Notes: generated by a model not told the origin, from the sequence alone. A stretch of 64,000 bases of DNA from Akkermansiaceae bacterium (GCA_905181965.1 CAJIZY010000009.1:186001-250000); one strand, 5' to 3'. Counted from the first letter of the stretch, positions 31,045-40,980 are shown. Numbers and translations: made by a program.

Positions 31045-32766
31045 ATGGCTTTTGAAAAACATCAAATCACCCGCCGAGAAAGCTTCGCTAAGCTAGGATT
31101 TGGGCTCCCCGCTTTTTCATTGGGGTTGTCCGGGTGCCATAACGCCAAAAGCTCACCGAAAGAACTGGCTGCAGATTTCGCAGTGATTGGTGGTGGTCTT
31201 GGGGGATGCGCTGCAGCCTTATCAGCACTCCAATCTGGACTGACAGTCATCATGACCGAAGAGACTAACTGGATTGGTGGTCAATTAACCTCTCAGGGCG
31301 TTCCCCCGGATGAACATCAGTGGATCGAAAGCTTCGGTTGCACGCAAACATATCGCGATTTGAGAAACGCAATTCGCAGCCATTACAAAAAGAATTATCA
31401 ACTCACTGCAGATGCCCGTGGCAATAAAACCCTAAACCCTGGCAGCGGCTCGGTTTCCCGTCTTTGTCATGCTCCCCGGGTAGCCCTAGCGTGTATTGAG
31501 GAAAAGTTGGAACCCTTCATCTCCACTGGCAAATTGACGCTCCTCAAACAAACGATTCCGGCAGCAGTCGAAGCCGATAATGATGAAGTTAAATCAGTCG
31601 AGGTGTTGAATCTTGAGAGCAATACCCACTTGATTTTGCGTGGCCGCTTTTTTGCCGATGCCACAGAGTTAGGTGATCTTTTACCGCTAGCCAAATGCGA
31701 ACATGTGGCAGGCGCAGAAGGGAAAAGTTCCACTGGTGAGTTGCACATGCCAGGGAAAGCCTCGAGATCTAATCAACAGGCCTTCACCATGTGTTTCGCT
31801 ATTGATCACAACGAAGGTGAAAACCACATCATCGATCAACCTCGTGAATATGAATTCTGGAAAAACTTCATACCCGAAATCACCCCACCTTGGCCGGGAC
31901 GCCTCCTAAACTTCAACTACACCCATCCCTCTAGTGGCCGTTCTAAACGATTAGGCTTCAATCCAACCGGTCCGCACCAGACAGGTATTATTAACCTTTG
32001 GACCTATCGAAGAATTTTAGCTGCTAAAAATTTTCTACCTGAAAGCGACTTAAAGGACATCAGCCTAATCAATTGGCCGCAGAACGATTATTTACTGGGA
32101 AATTTGGTCGATGTGACTCGCGAGGAACAAAAACACCACATAGCCCGAGCGAAACAATTAAGCCTTTCGCTGCTCTATTGGCTGCAAACAGAAGCTCCAC
32201 GCGATGATGGTGGTCAAGGCTGGCCAGGTTTGCGTTTAAGGAATGACATCATGGGGACCAGTGACGGACTTGCTAAGTATCCCTACGTTCGAGAATCCCG
32301 CCGCATCAAAGCCCTGAAAACTATCTTAGAGCAGCATTGTGGCGTGAAAAATCGAATGCAAATTAAGGGCCTAAATGACGCCAAGGGACTGAGAGCTAAG
32401 AGTTATCCAGACTCAGTTGGGATTGGACATTATCAAATTGATCTGCACCCCAGCTCTGGAGGTGAAAACTACATCGATTTCGCAACCCTTCCATTTGAAA
32501 TACCTCTCGGCGCGCTCATCCCTCGCCGCCTCAAGAACCTCATTCCAGCGTCGAAAAATATCGGGACAACTCATCTAACCAACGGCTGCTACCGACTCCA
32601 TCCAGTCGAATGGAATATCGGAGAAGTTGCCGGCATTCTTGTGAGTGAATCCATCGCCAAATCCACCGATCCTGAGCATTTCTATACAAATAAAAAACGA
32701 CTTAACGAATTCCAAGACACCCTCCTCAAGCGAGGGATTGAAATCCGGTGGCCAAAAACCTTTTAA
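31045..32766 (+). CDS. Exported FAD-dependent oxidoreductase (FAD_oxidored family)
   Basis: 573 residues from ATG 31045. The N-terminus TRRESFAKLGFGLPAFSLGL followed by SGC combines a twin-arginine motif with a lipobox, so the folded flavoprotein is probably exported by Tat and lipid-anchored. FAD binding: DFAVIGGGLGGCAAALSALQ (GxGxxG) and EETNWIGGQLTSQGVP. The body has FFADATELGDLLPLAKCEHV, PYVRESRRIKALKTILEQ, and the C-terminal NIGTTHLTNGCYRLHPVEW, LG-type elements of the PF12831 family. The substrate is unknown. In planctomycetes and verrucomicrobia, genes of this family often lie near sulfatases, as here. An upstream start at 30934 would add 37 residues without family similarity and hide the export signal. 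Confidence 0.85.
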   Translation: MAFEKHQITRRESFAKLGFGLPAFSLGLSGCHNAKSSPKELAADFAVIGGGLGGCAAALSALQSGLTVIMTEETNWIGGQLTSQGVPPDEHQWIESFGCTQTYRDLRNAIRSHYKKNYQLTADARGNKTLNPGSGSVSRLCHAPRVALACIEEKLEPFISTGKLTLLKQTIPAAVEADNDEVKSVEVLNLESNTHLILRGRFFADATELGDLLPLAKCEHVAGAEGKSSTGELHMPGKASRSNQQAFTMCFAIDHNEGENHIIDQPREYEFWKNFIPEITPPWPGRLLNFNYTHPSSGRSKRLGFNPTGPHQTGIINLWTYRRILAAKNFLPESDLKDISLINWPQNDYLLGNLVDVTREEQKHHIARAKQLSLSLLYWLQTEAPRDDGGQGWPGLRLRNDIMGTSDGLAKYPYVRESRRIKALKTILEQHCGVKNRMQIKGLNDAKGLRAKSYPDSVGIGHYQIDLHPSSGGENYIDFATLPFEIPLGALIPRRLKNLIPASKNIGTTHLTNGCYRLHPVEWNIGEVAGILVSESIAKSTDPEHFYTNKKRLNEFQDTLLKRGIEIRWPKTF

Positions 32767-32786
32767 CAAAGTTTTAAGCGGTATTT

Positions 32787-33353
32787 ATGCCTAATAAAAA
32801 GGTCTCCTCAACTATTTCTCAGGACTTTTTAGTCGTGAAACTTTTAATGGCAACTTTCGTTATCGGCGTCTTCTTCAACCTTTATCTCTTTGCTGTTCAT
32901 CCACCATGGATGGAGCAAATACACTCGTTCTTTGAAAGCGATCGTCCTGAACACCGTAAAAGTAAGTGGCAAACAAAAGATGAGGTTTTTCGGTTTTTCC
33001 TAGCTATCAGTATCGCCAACGCGTGCATGTCCGCGCTCTTATGGTCTCTCGGTTACAAGGTCTGCAAATTTATGGTTAAACGGCCTCTCAAAAAAGCAGG
33101 GTTCGGATCTGCCGCGCTTGCTCGAGCCGGTTCTTGGGTATTCCTAATCCCTTTCTCGGGTCCTGCAGCCATTTTTGGACTCTTCATGTGCCTAGGGGCG
33201 GTCACATCAGCGAGAGCACAAGAGCACCCATGGGTCCTCTTGAATTTACTCAGCCCTATCGCAACAATAGCGGTCCTAATATTTTTATTCCCCCGAACAA
33301 AGGACGTCGAGAAGGCATTTGATATCATAAGCCCTCCGGAGGAAGATCAATAA
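32787..33353 (+). CDS. Membrane protein of unknown function
   Basis: 188 residues with four hydrophobic segments (about 18-38 LLMATFVIGVFFNLYLFAV, 72-90, 113-135 VFLIPFSGPAAIFGLFMCLG and 148-168), joined by a polar loop after the first. No family is recognised. It starts 20 bases after the FAD oxidoreductase stop on the same strand and could be co-transcribed. Confidence 0.6.
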   Translation: MPNKKVSSTISQDFLVVKLLMATFVIGVFFNLYLFAVHPPWMEQIHSFFESDRPEHRKSKWQTKDEVFRFFLAISIANACMSALLWSLGYKVCKFMVKRPLKKAGFGSAALARAGSWVFLIPFSGPAAIFGLFMCLGAVTSARAQEHPWVLLNLLSPIATIAVLIFLFPRTKDVEKAFDIISPPEEDQ

Positions 33354-33461
33354 AGACACCCTCTTTATCTGCTGCTTTTCTTCTGATTTTTCATCGTACT
33401 TTTATAAGACAGAGCAACTTGGATTGATAAATCACCATCTGAAGGGCGATATGAAAAAGCC

Positions 33462-34463
33462 CTATTTCTTCGTGCTATTCGTACTCGTTCCCTGCCCTCC
33501 CGTAATTGGTGACCAGTGAGCCGCCCTAAATCTCCATCCCCCATTTTCTTTCGCGAACACCAAAGTGGCACGGGTCATATAGTGATCCACAGCAGGTCGC
33601 CCCTTCATTTTTTCAGCTCCTTCTGCGTAGAACATTGCCACCGCGACTTTTCCCGCCTTAACAGGAACTACGGTGATGTGCTTTGGTTGTATTGAATTAC
33701 TTTCAATTGCAGGAAGATTCTTTTCGAGCTCAGCTGTCACATGATTAAGAAGGCCACCACTTGACCAAAACTGATACGAACCATTCTCTGAGTTGATTGG
33801 GCTCCAATGTTTCTTATTATTCACCAAATCATACATCTTAAGAACGGTAGCCGTAACTTCTTCAATATCCTTATCCTCTTGGGAGGATCCATGATTTTCA
33901 GCCACCAGCACCAACTTTAATGCCTCTTTATCTGAGCCAACATGAGTGATTGTTTTCCCTCCTGTTTTTCGCTCCCACTTAAAATTGGCCGAGTAGTTAT
34001 ACGTCTTTCCTTTAAGTGTTTCAGTATGCTCCCGTTTTTCCTCATTCGTCCCAAATTTCACAATATCAATGAGAGTTGAAAACGGCTCACCTTGGTCAAA
34101 ACCTGAATAAGAAGAGAAAATTTTCTCCCTTTTGGAGTCGTAAGTTACAAACCCAGATCCAGTACTGAGAATTCTCCCATCTTTCGTCGTCCATTGGTGG
34201 GTTTCTAAGATCTTTGTATGGTCGCTACTCAGCTGACAAGTAATGGAGATATCGTAGGCCACCCCAACTGGGATGCCTGGAAAAAGATCAGTCGTTTTTG
34301 CACTCCCCGTCCAAGTGCTTAAGTCATTATTAGCCTGTCTAAAATTAACGTATTTTTGCCAAACCTTTCCACCAGATTCTGCAAAGCCATTCCCTCCAGT
34401 AATAATTGTTACCGCCGTAAATACATGGAAACCTTTTCTCCCAAACAACTTAAAAATATTCAT
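33462..34463 (-). CDS. Secreted protein with a C-terminal NTF2-like region
   Basis: 333 residues. The N-terminus (KLFGRKGFHVFTAVTIITGG) looks like a signal peptide ending near GFAES. Residues about 40-200 are beta-rich and resemble lipocalin-type or DUF1579-like barrels (WTTKDGRILSTGSGFVTYD). Residues about 205-325 begin with EEVTATVLKMYDLVNNKKHW and end with FAKENGGWRFRAAHWSPITG, a SnoaL/DUF4440-like cone. The assignment of both folds is inference. It converges with the membrane protein gene. Confidence 0.55.
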   Translation of the reverse strand: MNIFKLFGRKGFHVFTAVTIITGGNGFAESGGKVWQKYVNFRQANNDLSTWTGSAKTTDLFPGIPVGVAYDISITCQLSSDHTKILETHQWTTKDGRILSTGSGFVTYDSKREKIFSSYSGFDQGEPFSTLIDIVKFGTNEEKREHTETLKGKTYNYSANFKWERKTGGKTITHVGSDKEALKLVLVAENHGSSQEDKDIEEVTATVLKMYDLVNNKKHWSPINSENGSYQFWSSGGLLNHVTAELEKNLPAIESNSIQPKHITVVPVKAGKVAVAMFYAEGAEKMKGRPAVDHYMTRATLVFAKENGGWRFRAAHWSPITGGQGTSTNSTKK

Positions 34464-34645
34464 CTCAATTGACTAAGCGTAAAAAAGAAAAAAAACATAT
34501 CATCTAATTATGTTTTTTATTGTGAACGAAGTAGATCGCATAGACTCATTGAGACATTCCCTTCGTAGACGTCTCCAAACCCAATCCAATCTGGTCCCAA
34601 AGCGAAATCAAACCCCACCCCAGTAAAAGCAATAATCTAATCCTT

Positions 34646-35335
34646 ATGATAAGTTCTTTTCTAAAAACCTTTCGACAGATCAAAGACACCAAAATTCTGA
34701 GGGCTTTAATTATTTCCACCATACTTACGCTCACCTCGATCATGCTAGCTCTCGTTCTAGGTGCGACACTGCTTGATTCGATTATGGATAATTTCTCAAA
34801 GACTCTGGCGTCCTGGTTTGGGGAGGGAGAAGGATGGTTCCGGGGTGTAATCCAATTTATGGGAGGATCTACTATCTTAATTTTAAGCTACTTTTTATTT
34901 GCTGGAATTCATGGTGCCTTCGTGGGGATCTTCATCGATGATATCTTAGACGTAATTCATCAACGGTATTACCCTGATGTTCAGTGGAATAAGCCTCCTC
35001 CATTTCTAACTTCATGCCTTTTCTCAGCTCGCATCTTTTTGATGACGATCTTCCTAAATATAATAGCCTCGCCTTTATTGCTAGTTGGTTGGTTTATTCC
35101 CCCGCTCGGCCTAGCTTTACAGATCTTTCTTAATGGCTATTTGCTAGGCAAAGAATATGGGCAACTTGTGGAACTCCGCTTTCCCAAGAGACACTCCCTT
35201 ACACCAATACCAAAATATTTTTCTAACGGAAATATTGCCGCAATCATTTGGATTATCCCAATCGTTAATTTAATTGCCCCGATCCTTCTCGCCGGCTCAG
35301 TTCTTCATAGCCGGATGAAACTTAAAACCCAGTAA
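34646..35335 (+). CDS. EI24 / CysZ-like integral membrane protein
   Basis: 229 residues with four to five long hydrophobic segments (IISTILTLTSIMLALVLG, STILILSYFLFAGIHGAFVG, IFLMTIFLNIIASPLLLVGW, IIWIIPIVNLIAPILLAG) and the conserved NGYLLGKEYGQLVELRFPKR, matching the NGxLLGREYxxL(V)ALR signature of the EI24 domain. CysZ of this family carries sulfate in enterobacteria. With a sulfatase and glycan-sulfate genes nearby a sulfate role is attractive, but the context is not specific. Confidence 0.75.
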   Translation: MISSFLKTFRQIKDTKILRALIISTILTLTSIMLALVLGATLLDSIMDNFSKTLASWFGEGEGWFRGVIQFMGGSTILILSYFLFAGIHGAFVGIFIDDILDVIHQRYYPDVQWNKPPPFLTSCLFSARIFLMTIFLNIIASPLLLVGWFIPPLGLALQIFLNGYLLGKEYGQLVELRFPKRHSLTPIPKYFSNGNIAAIIWIIPIVNLIAPILLAGSVLHSRMKLKTQ

Positions 35336-35625
35336 AGACTACCTCTCTACTCAAGGACCCGCGTTGACTCTCTTCCAGTAAAAGTAAATCCCGAGAGGTT
35401 AAATGATTTTTTCAAATACCGATTTCACCATCCATGTGGATTAAAGCCCGTAGAGTGAAGATGATATGACACTTCGATTCCTAGATTGTAGATCATTTCA
35501 GGTCAGCAGAAGAACGCATGCAGGCCAGCCTCAATCGGAGAAGTCGCTTGACTTCACACGACACATTGTAACCTTCAAGGTCCTGCAGTAAACGTTACTG
35601 CTTCAACCATATTCGGATCTGCAGC
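35336..35625. other. Intergenic, possible diverged repeat tail
   Basis: About 290 bases without a gene. CTTCCAGTAAAAGTAAATCC at about 35375-35394 resembles the terminal motif of the dispersed repeat found at 39-45.7 kb (TTTCCAGCCAAAAGnAATTTCC), but the match is weak. Confidence 0.3.
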
Positions 35626-36239
35626 ATGATCGTGAAAAAATCAAAGCGCCTCATTGCCTTCCTTAAGACAACTGCGATCGGCGGACTTTTATTTTTGTTA
35701 CCACTAATTGTGTTGGGTGCACTTGTTGGGCAAATTGCTCCGATCGTCGTGGCGGTTTCATCGTTCCTAAACAAATACGTTCCAGTAAAAACAGCCAGTG
35801 GGGTTGCTCTTCTCGTTGGACTATCCATCGCCATCATCCTACTGCTCTGCTTCGCCGCTGGGGTGTTTGCCCGCTGGTCACTCGGGAGAAAAATCTCAAT
35901 CGCTTTCGAGGCGTTCGGTACCGCACGCTACTCAGTTCTCAAAGATCAGATGGCCGATACCATTGGGGGAGATGAGACAAAGCCACAAATGAAGCCCGTG
36001 CTCGTACCTTCGATGAATATTACCGTATCGCCTTCGAGACAGAACGTGATGAAAAACAAGGCTTGGCCACGATCTACCTGCCCGGTTCGCCTGATCCATG
36101 GTCGGGCAAAGTAGTGATCCTAAAACTCGATCGTGTCACCCGTTTGGATGCAGACTTTGGCGATGCTGCTGCAAGCTGCGAACAAGTGGGCCGAGGATCG
36201 ATTGCGACGATCAGCAAGCTAACTCTAAACTGTAGATAA
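35626..36239 (+). CDS. DUF502 family membrane protein, frameshifted
   Basis: The first frame (from ATG 35626) carries two transmembrane segments (TTAIGGLLFLLPLIVLGAL, about 14-35; and GVALLVGLSIAIILLLCFAA, about 59-80) and a soluble domain, then goes off-family at PVLVPSMN. Adding one T to the TT at 36009-36010 restores FDEYYRIAFETERDEKQGLA followed by TIYLPGSPDPWSGKV, to TAA 36239. The restored 204-residue protein has the DUF502 layout (two TM helices, then a beta domain with the LPGSPDPxxG signature). Function unknown. The next gene starts 8 bases later. Confidence 0.78.
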
Positions 36240-36247
36240 ACTAAAAT

Positions 36248-36628
36248 ATGAAAATAAAAACTGGATGTGTAGGCTTTCATATCACTTTCAGGGTTCCAAA
36301 TGACGATGTAGCGCAGATGGAAACCTTTTTTGAAAAGCACGAAGATTTTATGCGTGAGACACATCACATTGAAGGAACCGTGGAACCAGTCGTTCTCTGC
36401 TACGCAGTGATGAGAACTCCTGAATTCAGCAACCCCCTCGAGCCCGATCTTGGAGAAACAGGACATACCCTCTATGGGATAACAGAAATATACAACGGGC
36501 CAGAAGGCGCTCAAATGCATATGCAATTAGGACAGCAGAGGAATGAATTATTTGGAGAGCTGATCAATCTAACTTCAAAATACTGTGTAGGCGGTATTTT
36601 GGGGGCTCCAGTGATGCGATCTATGTAA
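36248..36628 (+). CDS. Conserved protein, possible dimeric alpha/beta-barrel
   Basis: 126 residues, soluble, no signal. The N-terminal strand and long helix (VGFHITFRVPNDDVAQMETF) followed by MRETHHIEGTVEPVVLCYAV, HTLYGITEIYNGPEGAQMHM and a final GGILGAPVMRS suggest a ferredoxin-like dimeric barrel of the antibiotic-biosynthesis-monooxygenase type. The fold is inferred from pattern only. It starts 8 bases after the DUF502 gene and may be in the same transcript. Confidence 0.55.
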   Translation: MKIKTGCVGFHITFRVPNDDVAQMETFFEKHEDFMRETHHIEGTVEPVVLCYAVMRTPEFSNPLEPDLGETGHTLYGITEIYNGPEGAQMHMQLGQQRNELFGELINLTSKYCVGGILGAPVMRSM

Positions 36629-36840
36629 GCCCCATTAAAAATACGACCCTCCGTTTTATTTCAACGCTCAATTGATTCATGCGATAGCTGAAAGAAGTGA
36701 GGGGGTTACTTCCTCTAAACACTGCTCCATAATTGACAAAACAGAGACTCCAAATCTCTGGGAGGTTTTCCCGTAAGCGAGATAAGGGGTTTTTTGAATA
36801 AGCTGGCAGAAGTTTCTAGCCTAGACTAATGGAAGGGTTC

Positions 36841-36900
36841 TTGGCGCATGCCTTATATAAGGCGGTGAGAGATCTTTTGGTCCTAATATGGGTTCTACTC
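36841..36900 (+). repeat. Dispersed repeat, copy 1 (5' half only)
   Basis: CTTATATAAGGCGGTGAGAG at 36852, then TTTTGGTCCTAATATGGGTT, matches the 5' half of the full copies at 40981 and 42211. It ends inside the stop codon region of the reverse-strand sialidase-like gene. The 3' half is missing. Confidence 0.6.
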
Positions 36901-38640
36901 CCAAAATAATTTGTCGAATCTCATGGCGTAGAGCTCTGCATTGCCTTCGAGTTCAAACCGGACCGTGACGGGAGTAGCCACGTATTTTTCGAGCTTGAAG
37001 CCATCGGACCATTGGACGATCTCTCTGGTCTTAAAACCACCAGTAATCGGTTCGCTCTTTTTGATTATTTTGCCGTTGGGATCGAGTAACGAGACGGTGA
37101 TGCTACCGGAAGAGACGTCGCAACTAATTTTCATTTCATCGCCGGCCAGACAGATCTTGTGGGGCAGGATATGCCCCTTGGCTTTGGGGTCGACGAGTTT
37201 ATAGCCAGCCTCAAGCCTCTCGATCCGGTCATCGCTGATCTTAAAAAGCTTGGCATTTTTTACAGCCTTCACAAAAGGCGGCTTCTGCTGCATCCGATAG
37301 ACATGCCTCGGAGGTAGGACAAACTCATCGGAATCAGGACCAATCCTTACCAAGTTCTTGCCGACCGGGGAGTCTTTAGCGAAGGCATACTTACCGGCTT
37401 TTTTGTCGTCCGGTTGCAGCAGCCAGGCCATGTTGAATCGCGCTATCCCGCCTTCAATAGAACGAACGTAAATGAATCCTTCACTAGGCGTCCCTTTTCT
37501 GCCCTGGGTGATCCACGAATAGTTGCCGGGACCTTCCTTGATCAAACGATTGACGGGCCATGTTTTACCGCCATCAAAACTAGCCCATACGTTGACGTTT
37601 GCCCGATTCTGTTTCTCCGGCAAACTCGGATCGGGCGAACTGAACAGAAGAATATCGCAGTCGTCACGGTCGAGCCTCAGCAGCCCGGCCTTGCAGCCGT
37701 AAATATCAGGCGGTCCATCAAACAACTCATCGTCTTCGTGAAGATCACGCCAGGTCTCTCCACTGTCGTCGCTATAGGCGATCCAGCGGTTCCCCTTCCT
37801 CGCACTCGTTCGGGTATTAATGTATATTGTCCCATCGTTAAGCTCGACCAAACCGCATTCACCGGTTCCCTTCAACGGAAAGGGTTCGCTTGAGTGCCAT
37901 GTCTTTCCATGGTCGTCGCTGTAAACCGCGTTGGAATAAGAGTTTTGATCTCCACCCTGTTTGCGATAATCCGGCATTACATGAGAGGCGGCCAGAAGAC
38001 GCCCCTTATGCTGACCGTGCTTAATGGTGATACCGGGGCCGTGCGCCGGGTTGGGGCTTGGAAAAAAACCTCTGGAGTCTTTATGCAAGACGATCTTTTC
38101 AAGTTTCCAGGTTTTGCCGTGATCCCGGCTCTTATACATAAACGGCGCAGGGTGGAGGGATGTCATGAAAACCATGATCTCGCCAGTATTCTCATCAACC
38201 ACGCTAGTGCCTAGCGTAGCATAGGCAAAATGCTTATCATTACCCCATCCTTCCCCATCGTATGGCCCGATACCCAGAGATTCCCAATCCATTTCGATCG
38301 ATTTACCGATCTGCTGGCGCTCCGACCAGGTCGCTCCTCCGTCTTCTGATCGCCTAAGAAAAATCTCATGGATATCTTTTCCTCCACCGCGGCCAAACAT
38401 TAGGACTGTGCCATTCATGGCGACTGAAAGGGTGCCATGTAGACCGAGACCACCTTTATCCCACTGCTCAAAAAACGGCTCAGAACTGCCGATGACCGAG
38501 AAAACATTTAGGCCAGTACGAGACTTGGTCGAGTCAGGCGTCTCCTCAGTCCTCACTATTCCGGTGACTGCAACCCAAATAGCGGCACAGGCAACAGACC
38601 TTCCTAATATAGGGAACTCACCTCTCTTTGATCCTCTCAT
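36895..38640 (-). CDS. Sialidase-like BNR/Asp-box protein
   Basis: 581 residues with a signal-like N-terminus (about residues 13-30). Five Asp-boxes define a six-bladed propeller: SEDGGATW, SRDHGKTW, SDDHGKTW, SDDSGETW and SFDGGKTW. The region around LRRSEDGGATWSERQQIG and the RIP-like start fit exo-alpha-sialidase (GH33) relatives. Residues about 470-581 form an added beta-sandwich (SSGSITVSLLDPNGKII and PVTVRFELEGNAELYAMRFD) that also occurs at the end of the protein at 39096. The substrate may be sialic acid or another acidic sugar. I cannot confirm the Arg triad. The gene is bounded on both sides by copies of the dispersed repeat. Confidence 0.82.
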   Translation of the reverse strand: MRGSKRGEFPILGRSVACAAIWVAVTGIVRTEETPDSTKSRTGLNVFSVIGSSEPFFEQWDKGGLGLHGTLSVAMNGTVLMFGRGGGKDIHEIFLRRSEDGGATWSERQQIGKSIEMDWESLGIGPYDGEGWGNDKHFAYATLGTSVVDENTGEIMVFMTSLHPAPFMYKSRDHGKTWKLEKIVLHKDSRGFFPSPNPAHGPGITIKHGQHKGRLLAASHVMPDYRKQGGDQNSYSNAVYSDDHGKTWHSSEPFPLKGTGECGLVELNDGTIYINTRTSARKGNRWIAYSDDSGETWRDLHEDDELFDGPPDIYGCKAGLLRLDRDDCDILLFSSPDPSLPEKQNRANVNVWASFDGGKTWPVNRLIKEGPGNYSWITQGRKGTPSEGFIYVRSIEGGIARFNMAWLLQPDDKKAGKYAFAKDSPVGKNLVRIGPDSDEFVLPPRHVYRMQQKPPFVKAVKNAKLFKISDDRIERLEAGYKLVDPKAKGHILPHKICLAGDEMKISCDVSSGSITVSLLDPNGKIIKKSEPITGGFKTREIVQWSDGFKLEKYVATPVTVRFELEGNAELYAMRFDKLFWE

Positions 38641-38890
38641 GGCTTTCCTTATTCGTAATTCATTAGAAATGAAACATAGTCTGAAATACCCAGACCTAGG
38701 AAGCGAGATGACAATACTCGAAAATTGACAGGTTCAGATGTCGAGACCAATCAGCATCAAACTCATTTGATTACTTTCACACCAAACGCAACCAGCCCAA
38801 CTCGGCACTTCCGTGTAAAGACGAACTAGAGTCTAGCCTTTGGGAAGCCTTAAACCTTTGAGAGCAAAAGGTTTTGTCAGGTATTAGACT

Positions 38891-39087
38891 CTACCCATCC
38901 TACCGGGGGAACACCTGCCGCACGCTCGATATAATATGGTAAAGGAGATTTTCGGGTCTTTAAGATGGGTGTAACTCCGATTGGGGTTTAATTCGATTTT
39001 TAGGGCGTGAACACTTATCTTAGGCTCTATATTCCAGTCGCAAGTGCGACGCCAACTCCTTCCCGCCAAAAGTAATTTCCTAGCAGT
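38891..39087 (+). repeat. Dispersed repeat, copy 2 (full length, with insertion)
   Basis: Begins ACCGGGGGAACACCTGCCGC (38912 onward), contains CTCGATATAATATGG, AGATGGGTGTAACTCCGATT and GCGACGCCAACTCC, and ends TCCCGCCAAAAGTAATTTCC-TAGCAGT. It is about 30-40 bases longer than copies 3 and 4, owing to extra sequence in the middle. It abuts the start codon of the next gene (ATG 39096). Confidence 0.7.
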
Positions 39088-39095
39088 CAAATGAA

Positions 39096-40694
39096 ATGAG
39101 ACGATTCATACCCGTAAGAACCCACTTTCTTTTGGTTTCGCTGGTCTTGCTTGGACACATAATCCTACTAGCGGATGACAACACAGGGAAGGAGCTAGCC
39201 CGGCAACCCATCGCTTTTAAAGCACCCACTTTGGATTCGAAACCGCTTAAAATTGGTTCACGCAGAGAGCTGTTCGTCGACAACTACATCTTGGGATCCC
39301 TGCGCGGCAGCGCTAAGAGACGACTGTTTGCGATGACTCCCGCGACCAATAAGACCACGGATGTCGCCATGACTCATGATGCCGATTGGGAGGGGCCTTG
39401 GTGTCGGTATGCAAAGTATATTCAGGACAACGGCGTCATCAAAGCCTGGTATATGGGCCACCACTCCTACGGGTGGAACAAAAAAATGAAAATTGCGGGT
39501 GGCCGTCTCTGTTACGCGATCAGCAAGGATGGCCGCACCTTCGAAAAACCCAATCTTGGGATCTACGACTGGATTGGCTCAAAGCAAAACAACGTCCTTT
39601 TTGACGATACCACTTTTAAAGCCAAAGATAGCGGAGACTGGATCGCTACCCATCAATTCAACCCATTCATAGACACGAATCCGGCAGCACCGGCCGCGGC
39701 AAGATACAAAGGATTTAGTGGGCAAGGGCACCATTGCGGGAAGACTGGTCTCTATGCCTACCAATCCATTGACGGCATTCACTGGGAAATAGCGAGCGAC
39801 GGGCCGATCGTTAGCAATGACTATTCTTTGGACTCCTGCAACCAAGGGTTTTGGGATGCGGAACGAAAACGCTACGCCGTCTATTTCCGTCATCTACGTA
39901 ACGAATCAGGCGAATCAGGAATCAAGGCTCCAGGCTGGAAACGCGATATCCTTGTGACCTTCTCCAAAGACTTCATGAACTGGACCGAGCCGCAGTGGCT
40001 CATCTATCATCGGGACGACGGGCGGCCAAGTACCGAGCTAGAGCACCTCTACACCAACGAGGTGAAACCATACAAACGCGCACCACATATTTACCTCGGC
40101 TTCCCGGCGCAGTTCAATGGATCGGTCGACCCCATGCTAATGGCGAGCCGCGACGGCCTCCACTTCTATCGCTGGATGGAACATCCCGTCATTCCAAAAT
40201 CGGCACCTGCTGACCGCCACAAAATCCGCTCCAACCATCTTTGGCAGGAGATGGTAGAACTCCCAGAAGAACCAGATAAACTCTCCATGTATGCAAGTGA
40301 GAACTTAGGTATAAAAGGCCCACACGAGGACGGTAGCTTCCCTCGGGTTCGCCGATTTACAATCCGCAAGGACGGTTTTGTCTCTGTACGCGCTACGGCG
40401 GAACTAGGAGAGCTCGTCACCAAACCGTTGATTTTCACTGGCAAAAAATTGACCGTGAATTACAACGCCCAACTCGGGGAAGCCGGCGAAATTCGTATTG
40501 AGGTTCTAGATGGCAAAAAACAACCGATCTCAAGTTTCGCGTTAAAAGACTGCAACCCGCTCTCCGACGATGATATAGACGCTGTCGTCACATGGAAAGG
40601 TGGAGAGGACTTAAGTAATCTCGCAGGCAAGCCGATCCATCTGCGTTTCGTCCTGAATCAGGCCGATCTATTTTCGTTTCGGTTTACGGAATAG
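39096..40694 (+). CDS. Secreted glycoside-hydrolase-like beta-propeller protein
   Basis: 532 residues with signal peptide (THFLLVSLVLLGHIILLA). The body (about 50-420) shows propeller-type strands, each ending in short WxxxxDG or SxDGxxF turns (YAISKDGRTFEKPNLGIYDW, AYQSIDGIHWEIASDGPIVS, TFSKDFMNWTEPQWLIY, MASRDGLHFYRWMEHPVIPK). This pattern is shared with five-bladed GH43/GH32-type and related planctomycete proteins. The C-terminal 100 residues are a beta-sandwich (GEIRIEVLDGKKQPISSFAL, GKPIHLRFVLNQADLFSFRF). The active acids cannot be assigned. It probably acts on extracellular glycan together with the divergently oriented sialidase-like protein. Confidence 0.65.
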   Translation: MRRFIPVRTHFLLVSLVLLGHIILLADDNTGKELARQPIAFKAPTLDSKPLKIGSRRELFVDNYILGSLRGSAKRRLFAMTPATNKTTDVAMTHDADWEGPWCRYAKYIQDNGVIKAWYMGHHSYGWNKKMKIAGGRLCYAISKDGRTFEKPNLGIYDWIGSKQNNVLFDDTTFKAKDSGDWIATHQFNPFIDTNPAAPAAARYKGFSGQGHHCGKTGLYAYQSIDGIHWEIASDGPIVSNDYSLDSCNQGFWDAERKRYAVYFRHLRNESGESGIKAPGWKRDILVTFSKDFMNWTEPQWLIYHRDDGRPSTELEHLYTNEVKPYKRAPHIYLGFPAQFNGSVDPMLMASRDGLHFYRWMEHPVIPKSAPADRHKIRSNHLWQEMVELPEEPDKLSMYASENLGIKGPHEDGSFPRVRRFTIRKDGFVSVRATAELGELVTKPLIFTGKKLTVNYNAQLGEAGEIRIEVLDGKKQPISSFALKDCNPLSDDDIDAVVTWKGGEDLSNLAGKPIHLRFVLNQADLFSFRFTE

Positions 40695-40980
40695 GCGAAG
40701 AGCAAATTTTCGAAGGCCAAAAGCTAACCCGAGAGTGGTGAGACCGGAAAACCCAGGAGAAGACAGAGTAGAGTCGACCAAAGCACCTCAAGCACCTTTC
40801 CCCAACCTACTGAGTTAAATTTGTGGCTGATAGCTGCTCATTGGTCCTGTCGTGACGAAAAGGCGGGGCGGTGGTTTTACTCGCCTAGAAATCCCTTTGA
40901 ACCAACCTAAAGAACTTCTTTTGCTTAGTTTCGTTGGGCTTCTTGAACTCCTCCACGACTCCCCCGCCATCTTAAGACCA
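40695..40980. other. Intergenic between a propeller protein and repeat copy 3
   Basis: No supported gene in these 286 bases. Both ends are near repeat-family sequence. A Met-less frame in the following repeat is a shadow. Confidence 0.3.

Noticed and set aside
38884-39090. 68-residue reverse frame in the repeat copy 2
   Set aside because: It lies within the dispersed repeat; the sequence is not shared in the same frame by the other copies.
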